NCBI GenBank assembly: GCA_002432085.1
Contig: DJFN01000012.1
Coordinates: 1 to 5,244, forward strand
Direction: 5' to 3'
Length of the DNA stretch: 5,244 nt
Source of the DNA: Flavobacteriales bacterium UBA5871
Lineage (GTDB): Bacteria > Bacteroidota > Bacteroidia > Flavobacteriales_D > Crocinitomicaceae
In this document: piece after piece, positions 1 through 5,244 of the stretch
Layout of the letters: each line of letters begins with the position of its first letter
Position numbering within the stretch: position 1 is the first letter of the stretch
Translations under genes and position numbers: made by a program
Notes under the pieces: model-generated
What the model saw: only the letters and a program-made list of their open reading frames with translations
What the model was told of the DNA's origin: nothing
Databases searched by the model: none

Positions 1-260
1 ACTTTCGCACGACCGGCCTGCATGAACTGCAAAAGGGCCATTTGTGCGGTCGCATCCTGCATCGTTACACGGTCCGGAGCGAAGTCCACGTATGATTTCC
101 CCCGTTCGAACGCCGTCGTGGCATTGCCATCCCACAAGTGGGCGTAAAGGATCTTTTCAGAAAGAGTTAAAGGCTTCCCAACAATTTTGCGGGCTGCTGC
201 CACACGTTCCGGGAATCGGGCGTATACCGCCTTGATCATGTCTAAATCGAAAACAGCCAT
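1..260 (-). CDS. acnA: Aconitate hydratase, mitochondrial/AcnA-type (N-terminal fragment, 3' end outside window)
   Basis: Reading the minus strand from the ATG at 260-258 gives 86 complete codons that run off the left edge without a stop. The protein starts [13 protein letters not shown] and contains [15 protein letters not shown] (about residues 31-45), then [20 protein letters not shown] and LLQFMQAG (about 57-83). The [13 protein letters not shown] segment is the typical N-terminal signature of monomeric aconitases, where it helps form the active-site region of domain 1. The early start of homology and the [11 protein letters not shown] stretch match the mitochondrial-like aconitase common in Bacteroidota, not the longer E. 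coli AcnA. The family converts citrate to isocitrate through cis-aconitate using a [4Fe-4S] cluster in the cytoplasm. The cluster cysteines lie in the missing part and cannot be checked. The start is supported by the usual N-terminal length and an AT-rich tract before the ATG. Whether the gene is intact beyond the window is unknown. Confidence 0.9.
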   Translation of the reverse strand, partial: MAVFDLDMIKAVYARFPERVAAARKIVGKPLTLSEKILYAHLWDGNATTAFERGKSYVDFAPDRVTMQDATAQMALLQFMQAGRAK

Positions 261-443
261 AATTAAATTTTCTACACGCTTAATTTAGGTATAATAACCG
301 TTATAGAGCTTATAATAGTCAACTATTTAGGACAATTAACAGCTTTTTATCGATGAAGAGGTTACCATCAACAGGTTACGAAAAAAGCGCGATGTGAAAG
401 AGCCGGAAATAGTACTTTCGTCAAAACGTATGCTGACCTGAAA
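261..443. promoter_or_regulatory. Divergent intergenic region between acnA and the 199-aa gene, with two short palindromes
   Basis: This AT-rich 183-bp gap must hold the promoters for acnA (leftward) and the small gene (rightward). It contains a perfect palindrome ATAAC-C-GTTAT at 294-304 and a second one, AATAGT-CA-ACTATT, at 314-327, only nine bases apart. Both lie 34-67 bp upstream of the acnA start, where a regulator or RNA polymerase would bind. I find no convincing TAnnTTTG box for acnA on the minus strand. A TTGAC on the minus strand (318-322) falls inside the second palindrome but has no good partner downstream. Palindromes of this size also occur by chance in AT-rich DNA, so an operator role is only a suggestion. 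Confidence 0.3.
413..420 (+). promoter_or_regulatory. Candidate Bacteroidetes -7 box for the 199-aa gene
   Basis: TACTTTCG matches the Bacteroidetes -7 consensus TAnnTTTG except for one base. It would start transcription near 426, leaving a leader of roughly 18 nt before the ATG at 444. The -33 element is poor: only TGTG at 393-396 lies near the expected distance. The position is right for a promoter of the plus-strand gene, but the call rests on one short motif. Confidence 0.35.
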
Positions 444-1043
444 ATGAAACTATCCGACTTCTTCAAACTATTCCGAAAGGAGCCTGCTTCAAACGATGAA
501 GCTAAGGCTGACTATTTGCCTTCATTTTGGGAGGACGACTATTGCCAGATTGAAATTGTTCCATCTGAGAACATAGAACATATTTTGAAAACCATCGATC
601 AAATTAATGACCTTGCAACTCATTCAGGGACAGATTCCGGATTTACTGAAACATTTGGACGAGGCCCAATGCCTGTAACGACTTTTTCCAGGGAAATCCG
701 AACAGACTATTTGCAACGAATGCTGACAGATTCTGGATTTGAAAAGGCAAAAAACATACGCTATAACGGTCGTAAAATTTTGGATTGCGAAACCGGATTG
801 ACAAAAGCATACGGCTCTTCAAATTTCACGGTCTTTTTTGACACAGAGCAGGAATGTGTGAAAAACATCTGGTTGTCAACTCACCTGATTATTTCTGTTC
901 GACAAAAAGATTCAATTGAATCAGTCTTTACTGATTTAGGCGAACAATGTAAAATGGTCTTGATCGACTGGACCAGCCTGGAGCTTTTTGATTTAAGAGA
1001 TCAAAAGCAAATCGACGACTATTTGATGGGATACTGGAAATAA
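444..1043 (+). CDS. Hypothetical cytoplasmic protein, 199 aa, family not recognised
   Basis: This is a complete frame, ATG to TAA, with no other start codon between the upstream in-frame stop (354-356) and the ATG, so the start is well fixed. There is no signal peptide or membrane segment. The N-terminus (MKLSDFFKLFRKEP) is a short amphipathic, basic stretch. Then come an aromatic/acidic patch (LPSFWEDDYCQIEIVP, about 25-40), a predicted helix (about 42-58), TETFGRGPMP (68-77), DYLQRMLTDSGFEKAKNIRYNG (88-109) and a strand-rich second half with FTVFFDTE (128-135) and IWLSTHLIISVR (142-153). It ends in a helix, DQKQIDDYLMGYWK. Four cysteines are scattered (34, 115, 138, 169) with no metal-site pattern. 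The base composition looks more AT-rich than the flanking aconitase genes, and the gene is transcribed against acnB. The overall look of a small, single-domain alpha/beta protein resembles many Bacteroidota accessory proteins, including immunity proteins of toxin systems, but no toxin gene is next to it. I assign no function. Confidence 0.8.
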   Translation: MKLSDFFKLFRKEPASNDEAKADYLPSFWEDDYCQIEIVPSENIEHILKTIDQINDLATHSGTDSGFTETFGRGPMPVTTFSREIRTDYLQRMLTDSGFEKAKNIRYNGRKILDCETGLTKAYGSSNFTVFFDTEQECVKNIWLSTHLIISVRQKDSIESVFTDLGEQCKMVLIDWTSLELFDLRDQKQIDDYLMGYWK

Positions 1044-1068
1044 CACAGTCGCTAATTCTACTTCATAA

Positions 1069-1096
1069 AAAAGCCCGAACAAACGATCGGGCTTTT
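1069..1096. terminator. Bidirectional intrinsic terminator between converging genes
   Basis: The arms AAAAGCCCGA (1069-1078) and TCGGGCTTTT (1087-1096) form a perfect 10-bp stem with an 8-nt loop. A-rich sequence lies on the left and T-rich sequence on the right (TTTTCTGTTTT to 1103). The hairpin sits 25 bp after the stop of the 199-aa gene and 20 bp after the stop of acnB on the other strand. It can therefore end transcription from both sides, since each strand shows a GC stem followed by Ts. Confidence 0.9.
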
Positions 1097-1116
1097 CTGT
1101 TTTATATGACTGGAAA

Positions 1117-3888
1117 TTATCCTACCAATTGCTTGTGCGGCGGCGCAAACTTCGTGAGGTTGATGCCTTCTACTGCTGTTTTGTATTCTTCGATCGTCGG
1201 TGTTCTTCCGAGGATAGTCGACAATACCACAACCGGCGTAGACGAAAGCAGGGATTCTCCTTTTTTGCCTTCGGAATCTTCTACTACACGTCCCTGGAAG
1301 AGGCGCGTAGAAGTTGCCATAACCGTATCGCCTTTTGCTGCTTTTTCCTGGTTACCCATGCAGAGGTTGCATCCCGGACGCTCAAGGTAGAGCATGTTTT
1401 CGTATGCTGTTCTCGCCTCAGCTTTCGGAGCGTTGTCGTCGAATTCGAAGCCGGAGTAGCGCTGCAATACTTCCCAGTCGCCTTCAGCCTTCAATTCATC
1501 AACGATGTTGTAGGTTGGCGGAGCAACTACAAGCGGTGCGTTGAACTCGACTTTGCCATTCTGTGCTTCGACGTTTTTCAGCATCTGAGCGAGGATTTTC
1601 ATATCGCCCTTGTGTACCATGCACGAGCCGATAAATCCGAGGTCTACTTTTTTGTCGCCTCCGTAGAAGGAAAGCGGTCGGATGGTATCGTGCGTGTATC
1701 GCTTGGAAACATCGGCGTTGTTTACGTCCGGATCGGCGATCATCGGCTCAGCGATCTGGTCCAGATCAACGACAACCTCGGCGTAGTATTTCGCATTTGC
1801 ATCCGGAGTAAGCGCCGGCTTCTCGCCTGATTTGATTTCAGCGATGCGCTTGTCCGCTTTGTTAATCAAGCCCTGGAGAACGTGTTTCTCATTGTCCATG
1901 CCTTTGTCGATCATAATCTGGATACGGCCTTTCGCAATTTCCAGCGATTCGATCAAGGTGTCGTCTTCGGAAATACAGATGGAAGCTTTTGCCTTCATTT
2001 CTGCCGTCCAGTCGGTAAAGGTGAATGCCTGGTCGGCCGTCAGCGTTCCGATATGCACCTCGATGATTCGGCCCTGGAAGACGTTTTCGCCGCCAAACTG
2101 GTGAAGCATCTGGGCTTGTGTAGCGTGAACCACATCGCGGAAGTCCATGTAACCCGGCATCGCTCCTTTGAACGTCACTTTCACGGATTCCGGGATCGGC
2201 ATGGAAGCTTCTCCCGTCGCCAGCGCAAGGGCCACCGTACCTGAATCGGCACCGAAAGCCACACCTTTGGACATACGTGTGTGCGAGTCGCCACCGATGA
2301 TGATCGCCCACTCGTCAACGGTAATATCGTTGAGCACTTTGTGGATCACGTCCGTCATCGAATGGTAAACGCCTTTCGGGTCACGCGCCGTGATCAGACC
2401 GAAGTCGTTCATGAATTTCATCAGCTTAGGAATATTGGCCTGTGCTTTTTTATCCCAAACCGACGCGGTGTGACAACCTGACTGGTAAGCGCCGTCAACG
2501 ATCGGTGAAATCACCGTTGCAGCCATGGATTCCAATTCCTGGGCCGTCATCAGACCTGTTGTATCCTGTGAACCAACAATGTTTACTTCTACACGCACGT
2601 CGGAACCGGCATGCAATACTTTGCCAGCTGTAATTCCAACTGCATTTCTGTTGAAGATTTTTTCGACAGCTGTAAGGCCCTGTCCTTCGTGAGAAATCTC
2701 TTTGGAAGGCGCAAATACGACCTGAGCTTCGATTTCGAGTGTTTTAGCCGCAAACGTCTGGATTTTCTTTCCGAAAACGATTGCGTAGGATCCACCGGCT
2801 TTGATGAATTCCATTTTCTGCGGAGTGAAAGCTTTCGAAATGTCGATCAGCTCTTTGTCTCCGTTGTATAATTTCTTTGTTTTTGTGTTGATCGTGAGCA
2901 CCGTACCTGTTGCAACGGAATACGCTTGCTCCAGGATCGGCTCACCGTTTTCATTGCGAACCGGGTTGCCGTTTGCGTCCAGCTTTTTCACCCAGTTTTT
3001 GAGGTCGAGACCGATACCACCGGTTACATCAACCGTCGTGAGGAAGATCGGAGAAATGCCGTTCGTTCCTCCTACGATCGGAGCGATGTTCACGAACGGA
3101 ACATAAGGACTTGCCTGCTTTCCTGTCCAGAGCGCTACGTTGTTTACTCCCGACATTCTGGAAGAACCAACACCCATCGTACCTTTTTCGGCGATCAGCA
3201 TCACGCTTTTGTCCGGATGTTGTGCCTGCAAGGCTTTGATTTCCTCCTGTGCCTGCGGAGTGATCATACATTTCCCATGAAGCTCGCGGTCCGAGCGTGA
3301 GTGCGCCTGATTTCCCGGAGAGAGCAAATCGGTTGAGATATCTCCTTCGCCGGCGATAAAGGTTACGACTTTAATTTCTTCGGCTACGTCCGGAAGCTTC
3401 GTGAAAAACTCGGCCTTTGCGTAGCTTTCGAGGATTTCTTTCGCAATGGCATTTCCATTGTGAAAAGCTTCTTTCAAACGATCGGTATCCGCATCGTAGA
3501 GGAACACCTGTGTTTTCAGCACATCAGCCGCTTGTTTTGCAACAGAAGGCTCATTGCCCAAGGCCAGATCGAGCAGCACTTCAATCGAAGGACCGCCTTT
3601 CATGTGCGACAGGAGCTCAAAAGCAAAAGCAGGCGTAATTTCCTCCAATACGGATTGTCCCAGAATAATTTCCTTCAGGAACTTCGCTTTCACACCGGCG
3701 GCACCAGTCGTTCCCGGCAGCGTGTTATAGATAAAAAACTGAAGGGAATCTTTCCGGTTCGGATTTCCCGAATCTTTGATCTGTGCAACAATTTCGCTCA
3801 GCAAATCTGCACCGTCAATCGGTTTTGGGTGAAGTCCCTGAACTTTGCGTTCTTCAATTTCTTTGATGTATTCTTGATAGGTATTCAT
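1117..3888 (-). CDS. acnB: Bifunctional aconitate hydratase B / 2-methylisocitrate dehydratase
   Basis: This 923-aa protein has the AcnB domain order. A helical HEAT-like N-terminal region spans about 1-160. The swivel domain follows, with KGTMGVGSSRMSGVNN (235-250) and the glycine-rich IAPIVGGTNGISPIF (268-282). The catalytic part carries VGSQDTTGLMT (438-448), SGCHTAS (470-476), GGDSHTRMSKGVAFGADSG (532-550) and RPLSFYGGDKK (737-747). The [4Fe-4S] ligands are visible as C756 in IGSCM and C840/C843 in PGCNLCMGN, corresponding to E. coli C710, C769 and C772. The family interconverts citrate and isocitrate in the TCA cycle and can hydrate 2-methyl-cis-aconitate in the methylcitrate route. It acts in the cytoplasm. 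At 923 aa it is longer than E. coli AcnB (865 aa), partly through about 25 extra residues between the first and second cluster cysteines and an extension near 301-320. From memory, this longer form is usual in Bacteroidota. No prp genes are in the window, so use in propionate metabolism is not shown. Start: MNTYQEYIKEIEER with an AT-rich leader. All key residues seen are intact. Confidence 0.97.
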   Translation of the reverse strand: MNTYQEYIKEIEERKVQGLHPKPIDGADLLSEIVAQIKDSGNPNRKDSLQFFIYNTLPGTTGAAGVKAKFLKEIILGQSVLEEITPAFAFELLSHMKGGPSIEVLLDLALGNEPSVAKQAADVLKTQVFLYDADTDRLKEAFHNGNAIAKEILESYAKAEFFTKLPDVAEEIKVVTFIAGEGDISTDLLSPGNQAHSRSDRELHGKCMITPQAQEEIKALQAQHPDKSVMLIAEKGTMGVGSSRMSGVNNVALWTGKQASPYVPFVNIAPIVGGTNGISPIFLTTVDVTGGIGLDLKNWVKKLDANGNPVRNENGEPILEQAYSVATGTVLTINTKTKKLYNGDKELIDISKAFTPQKMEFIKAGGSYAIVFGKKIQTFAAKTLEIEAQVVFAPSKEISHEGQGLTAVEKIFNRNAVGITAGKVLHAGSDVRVEVNIVGSQDTTGLMTAQELESMAATVISPIVDGAYQSGCHTASVWDKKAQANIPKLMKFMNDFGLITARDPKGVYHSMTDVIHKVLNDITVDEWAIIIGGDSHTRMSKGVAFGADSGTVALALATGEASMPIPESVKVTFKGAMPGYMDFRDVVHATQAQMLHQFGGENVFQGRIIEVHIGTLTADQAFTFTDWTAEMKAKASICISEDDTLIESLEIAKGRIQIMIDKGMDNEKHVLQGLINKADKRIAEIKSGEKPALTPDANAKYYAEVVVDLDQIAEPMIADPDVNNADVSKRYTHDTIRPLSFYGGDKKVDLGFIGSCMVHKGDMKILAQMLKNVEAQNGKVEFNAPLVVAPPTYNIVDELKAEGDWEVLQRYSGFEFDDNAPKAEARTAYENMLYLERPGCNLCMGNQEKAAKGDTVMATSTRLFQGRVVEDSEGKKGESLLSSTPVVVLSTILGRTPTIEEYKTAVEGINLTKFAPPHKQLVG

Positions 3889-3943
3889 AAATTAAGGAAG
3901 TCTTGCTTTTCTTTATTCTATTACAGGCTATTATTCTGCTCCG

Positions 3944-3951
3944 CGAATTTA
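3944..3951 (-). promoter_or_regulatory. Candidate -7 box for acnB
   Basis: On the minus strand this reads TAAATTCG, one base off the Bacteroidetes TAnnTTTG consensus. Transcription would start near 3938, giving an acnB leader of about 50 nt. No TTTG is found at the -33 position. That area instead holds the T-tract and hairpin ending the upstream lipoprotein transcript, so terminator and promoter are packed end to end. The call is supported by position and one motif only. Confidence 0.35.
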
Positions 3952-3959
3952 CGAATAAG

Positions 3960-4003
3960 AAAAAAATTGACTGCTCATTCGTCCGGGCGAATCATGGTCA
4001 ATT
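3960..4003 (-). terminator. Intrinsic terminator of the lipoprotein gene
   Basis: Read on the minus strand, AATTGAC (4003-3997) pairs with GTCAATT (3971-3965), and an inner ATTCG/CGAAT stem (3992-3988 with 3981-3977) closes a six-base loop. A 4/5-nt internal loop separates the two stems. The right arm runs directly into a stretch of seven Ts (3966-3960), two of which belong to the stem. It begins 39 bp after the lipoprotein stop codon and ends just before the acnB promoter candidate. The internal loop makes the hairpin weaker than the one at 1069-1096, so some read-through into acnB is possible. Confidence 0.65.
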
Positions 4004-4042
4004 GTTTATTTAGAATGGTTTTTGATAGTTTCGAGTCGGGAG

Positions 4043-5047
4043 TTATTTCTTTCGTGTGAGCTTACAATCGCTGCAAAGGCTCGAACACAACTGGTCTTCC
4101 TTGCAAAACGCCAGCCAATGCCAGACGCTTCCGGATGAAAACCACAGCTTGTCTTTGTAAAAGCGCACACTGACGGGATCGGAAAAATCGGATGGGAATC
4201 GCAACGGGTCGTAGTTATGGAGTAAAAGCACGTAGACTTCGCCGTAGCGTTCGACCGTCAATCCCGAACGGCTGTTATTGAATTGCCATTTGCCGAGAAA
4301 ACGGTCTTTGAATTGCCACGGAATGCTGTCTTGTCTGGCGGTCAGGCTGTCGAATTCTTTCAGGAAATAGTCTTTCGGATCTTCTTCGCTGTAAAAAACA
4401 GTTTCCACGGGAGCTTTCAGACGTGATGCCGGCTGATCGAATTCGAGGCTCGTTACTTGGTAAATCGTCGCTGCATAATAGTTTCGATGTCGGTAAGACC
4501 GGATCGCTTTCAGGATCGTTCCGTTTACGCCCGGATGAGCGATGAGCACGCCGGTGGAATCTTTCAATTGCAGCTTCGGCGCGAACCACACTTCCCATTC
4601 CAGCTGGTCTTTCCGGAAAACGGCTTTCTGACAGGCATAGCCGAGAATGGTATCTGTTTCGTTCACAAACTCCGGCATAAGCGAATCGGGAATCAGTGAA
4701 GCGTGTTTGTCGTTAGCTTTGAAAACCGCTTTTCGCCACGGCAGCTGCTGTGAAACGATCATGGTGGAATCGCCTGCCTTTCGGTAAAAGGTCGCCGTAT
4801 CGGAAAAACCGGTGATCCACGATAGCTCTTTTGAGGCCGAACGGCTGCCGCCGAAGAAAACGATCAGAAAGTGATCGGTGTTTGCCGTCTTTTGTTCTGA
4901 AACCGAGGAAATGCGATAGGTAACGGCAACAACAGGTGAAGCAATACGTTTAACAGGAGGCTGTGGCGGTTTTTCGGAACACGCGGAAAGGAAACAAAGC
5001 ATCCAGACAACGAATATATATTTGTATAAAAGCTTTCCGTTTTCCAT
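4043..5047 (-). CDS. Probable lipoprotein, GLPGLI-like, with cysteine-rich C-terminus
   Basis: Starting at the ATG at 5047-5045 the protein has 334 aa and a lipoprotein signal peptide: a basic start (MENGKLLYKY), a hydrophobic core (IFVVWMLCFL) and the lipobox LSAC with C23 as the lipidated residue. The same frame stays open to an ATG at 5125, but that adds 26 residues before the signal peptide, so I prefer 5047. The middle resembles the Bacteroidota GLPGLI-type proteins: DTILGYACQKAVF (132-144), then EVWFAPKL (152-159) and PGVNGTILKAI (172-182), matching the family order 'I-GY-C-KA ... W(Y/F) ... (L)PG-(L)IL'. The match is by eye and the last motif is degenerate. The C-terminal part (about 245-312) is rich in beta strands and aromatics. 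It ends in the cluster FCKEDQLCSSLCSDC with cysteines 315, 321, 325 and 328. The family role is unknown; the signal implies membrane anchoring at the cell envelope. It has its own terminator downstream and lies divergent to the S6 gene. Confidence 0.8.
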   Translation of the reverse strand: MENGKLLYKYIFVVWMLCFLSACSEKPPQPPVKRIASPVVAVTYRISSVSEQKTANTDHFLIVFFGGSRSASKELSWITGFSDTATFYRKAGDSTMIVSQQLPWRKAVFKANDKHASLIPDSLMPEFVNETDTILGYACQKAVFRKDQLEWEVWFAPKLQLKDSTGVLIAHPGVNGTILKAIRSYRHRNYYAATIYQVTSLEFDQPASRLKAPVETVFYSEEDPKDYFLKEFDSLTARQDSIPWQFKDRFLGKWQFNNSRSGLTVERYGEVYVLLLHNYDPLRFPSDFSDPVSVRFYKDKLWFSSGSVWHWLAFCKEDQLCSSLCSDCKLTRKK

Positions 5048-5120
5048 ATAACAAGTTACGGTTTTCAACGGAAGGATTTGTTCCGGAAGCACAGCTCTGC
5101 CACTTTTCCACAGCAAGGTG

Positions 5121-5150
5121 TTCACTGAAAGAAATTTATCCCTATCTTTG
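5121..5150 (+). promoter_or_regulatory. Bacteroidetes-type promoter of the S6 gene
   Basis: TATCTTTG at 5143-5150 is a perfect match to the Bacteroidetes sigma-ABfr -7 consensus TAnnTTTG. A near-match to the -33 TTG (TTC, 5121-5123) lies 19 bp upstream, within the usual spacing. Transcription should begin around 5155-5158, about 75 nt before the ATG at 5230. This is the best promoter in the window, as expected for a ribosomal-protein gene. Confidence 0.75.
5131..5138 (-). promoter_or_regulatory. Weak candidate -7 box for the lipoprotein gene
   Basis: On the minus strand this reads TAAATTTC, one base off TAnnTTTG. It would start transcription near 5125, leaving the ATG at 5047 with a leader of about 77 nt and placing the earlier in-frame ATG (5125) at or before the transcript start. 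No -33 element is visible. If real, it lies back to back with the strong rpsF promoter at 5143-5150, so the two polymerases would compete for the same DNA. Confidence 0.25.
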
Positions 5151-5155
5151 CACCC

Positions 5156-5206
5156 GCCTTTGCCGGTAGGCAGGGCTCCTGTTTAAAGTGTTAAGCAGGT
5201 TTTTTT
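5156..5206 (+). promoter_or_regulatory. Structured leader of the S6 gene, probable transcription attenuator
   Basis: Three overlapping hairpins can be drawn between the promoter and the start codon. The first is TGCC (5161-5164) with GGCA (5169-5172), loop GGTA, extendable with G-U pairs to 5158-5175. The second is TAGGCAGG (5167-5174) with CCTGTTTA (5178-5185), loop GCT, including two G-U pairs. The third is the terminator stem at 5178-5199. The second uses the 5' arm of the third, and the first uses the 5' arm of the second, so neighbouring hairpins exclude each other. This is the terminator / antiterminator / anti-antiterminator layout. Leaders of rpsF that bind the S6:S18 complex are known in many bacteria and carry a CCG trinucleotide. 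A CCG is present at 5163-5165, but I cannot confirm that this fold is that motif. No short ORF with regulatory codons is evident. Confidence 0.5.
5178..5206 (+). terminator. Hairpin plus T-tract inside the S6 leader (attenuator terminator)
   Basis: CCTGTTTAA (5178-5186) pairs with TTAAGCAGG (5191-5199), giving nine pairs including one G-U and a tetraloop AGTG. Seven Ts (5200-5206) follow at once. It has the form of an intrinsic terminator, but it lies after the S6 promoter and 23 bp before the S6 start codon. No plus-strand gene ends nearby, so it is unlikely to serve an upstream gene and more likely controls entry into the S6 transcript. Confidence 0.7.
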
Positions 5207-5229
5207 AATAATAACAAACTAGTTTAATT

Positions 5230-5244
5230 ATGAATTCTTACGAA
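5230..5244 (+). CDS. rpsF: Probable 30S ribosomal protein S6 (first five codons only)
   Basis: Only MNSYE is inside the window. Bacteroidota S6 proteins typically begin MNxYETVFIL, so the residues fit. The strong promoter, the structured leader and the AT-rich TTTAATT before the ATG also fit a ribosomal-protein gene. S6 binds the central domain of 16S rRNA together with S18, and rpsF usually heads an operon with rpsR and rplI. Five residues cannot prove the identity, so the call depends mostly on context. Confidence 0.55.

Noticed and set aside
44..235. 63-codon plus-strand frame at the left edge
   Set aside because: It is antisense to the clear aconitase N-terminus on the minus strand and has no protein-like features.
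1129..1830. Long open frame of 233 codons on the plus strand opposite acnB
   Set aside because: It lies wholly antisense to a well-supported acnB. Its translation is low-complexity and rich in Arg, Phe and Cys, with no recognisable motif. It is a shadow of the acnB codon pattern.
3460..4059. Open frame of 199 codons on the plus strand across the acnB start and the intergenic region
   Set aside because: It is antisense to the acnB N-terminus, its translation looks like no protein family, and it overlaps a terminator and promoter used by the opposite strand.
5048..5125. Upstream extension of the lipoprotein to an ATG at 5125 (360 aa)
   Set aside because: The added 26 residues would bury the signal peptide and lipobox inside the protein, and the extension reaches the rpsF promoter. 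The ATG at 5047 gives a standard lipoprotein start.
5178..5206. Hairpin and T-tract read as the terminator of an upstream plus-strand gene
   Set aside because: No plus-strand gene ends between 1043 and this site, and a consensus promoter lies just before it, so a leader attenuator explains it better.

Overview
This window looks chromosomal and comes from a member of the Bacteroidota (Bacteroidetes). Three signs support this. There is a perfect Bacteroidetes -7 promoter box (TATCTTTG, fitting TAnnTTTG) at 5143-5150. Start codons are preceded by AT-rich tracts instead of Shine-Dalgarno sequences. The protein types fit: long 'group B' aconitase AcnB, mitochondrial-like AcnA, a GLPGLI-like lipoprotein and an S6 start of the MNxYE type. 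The assignment comes from reading the sequence, not from a database search.

Layout, left to right. (1) 1-260, minus: the first 86 codons of a mitochondrial-type aconitate hydratase, cut by the window edge. (2) 261-443: AT-rich divergent intergenic region with two short palindromes. (3) 444-1043, plus: an unrecognised 199-residue cytoplasmic protein. (4) 1069-1096: a strong hairpin that can terminate both converging genes. (5) 1117-3888, minus: complete acnB, a bifunctional aconitate hydratase B / 2-methylisocitrate dehydratase of 923 aa. (6) 3889-4042: acnB promoter region, with the terminator of the next gene directly abutting it. (7) 4043-5047, minus: a 334-aa lipoprotein with a GLPGLI-like core and a cysteine-rich tail. 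(8) 5048-5229: divergent intergenic region with the best promoter in the window and a short structured leader. (9) 5230-5244, plus: the first five codons of what is probably rpsF (ribosomal protein S6).

How the genes relate. The two aconitases carry out the same TCA-cycle step (citrate to isocitrate). They sit close together on one strand, but a convergent small gene with its own terminator separates them, so they are not one simple operon. AcnB also has its own promoter candidate and is insulated from the lipoprotein gene by a hairpin/T-tract terminator. The S6 gene on the right begins a separate ribosomal-protein unit.

The most interesting element is the rpsF leader (about 5156-5206). It can fold into three mutually exclusive hairpins: an upstream hairpin, an antiterminator, and a 9-bp terminator hairpin followed by seven Ts, all between a consensus promoter and the start codon. 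This is the architecture of a transcription attenuator, possibly ribosomal-protein autoregulation. I see no CRISPR array, tRNA, rRNA, IS element or phage gene.
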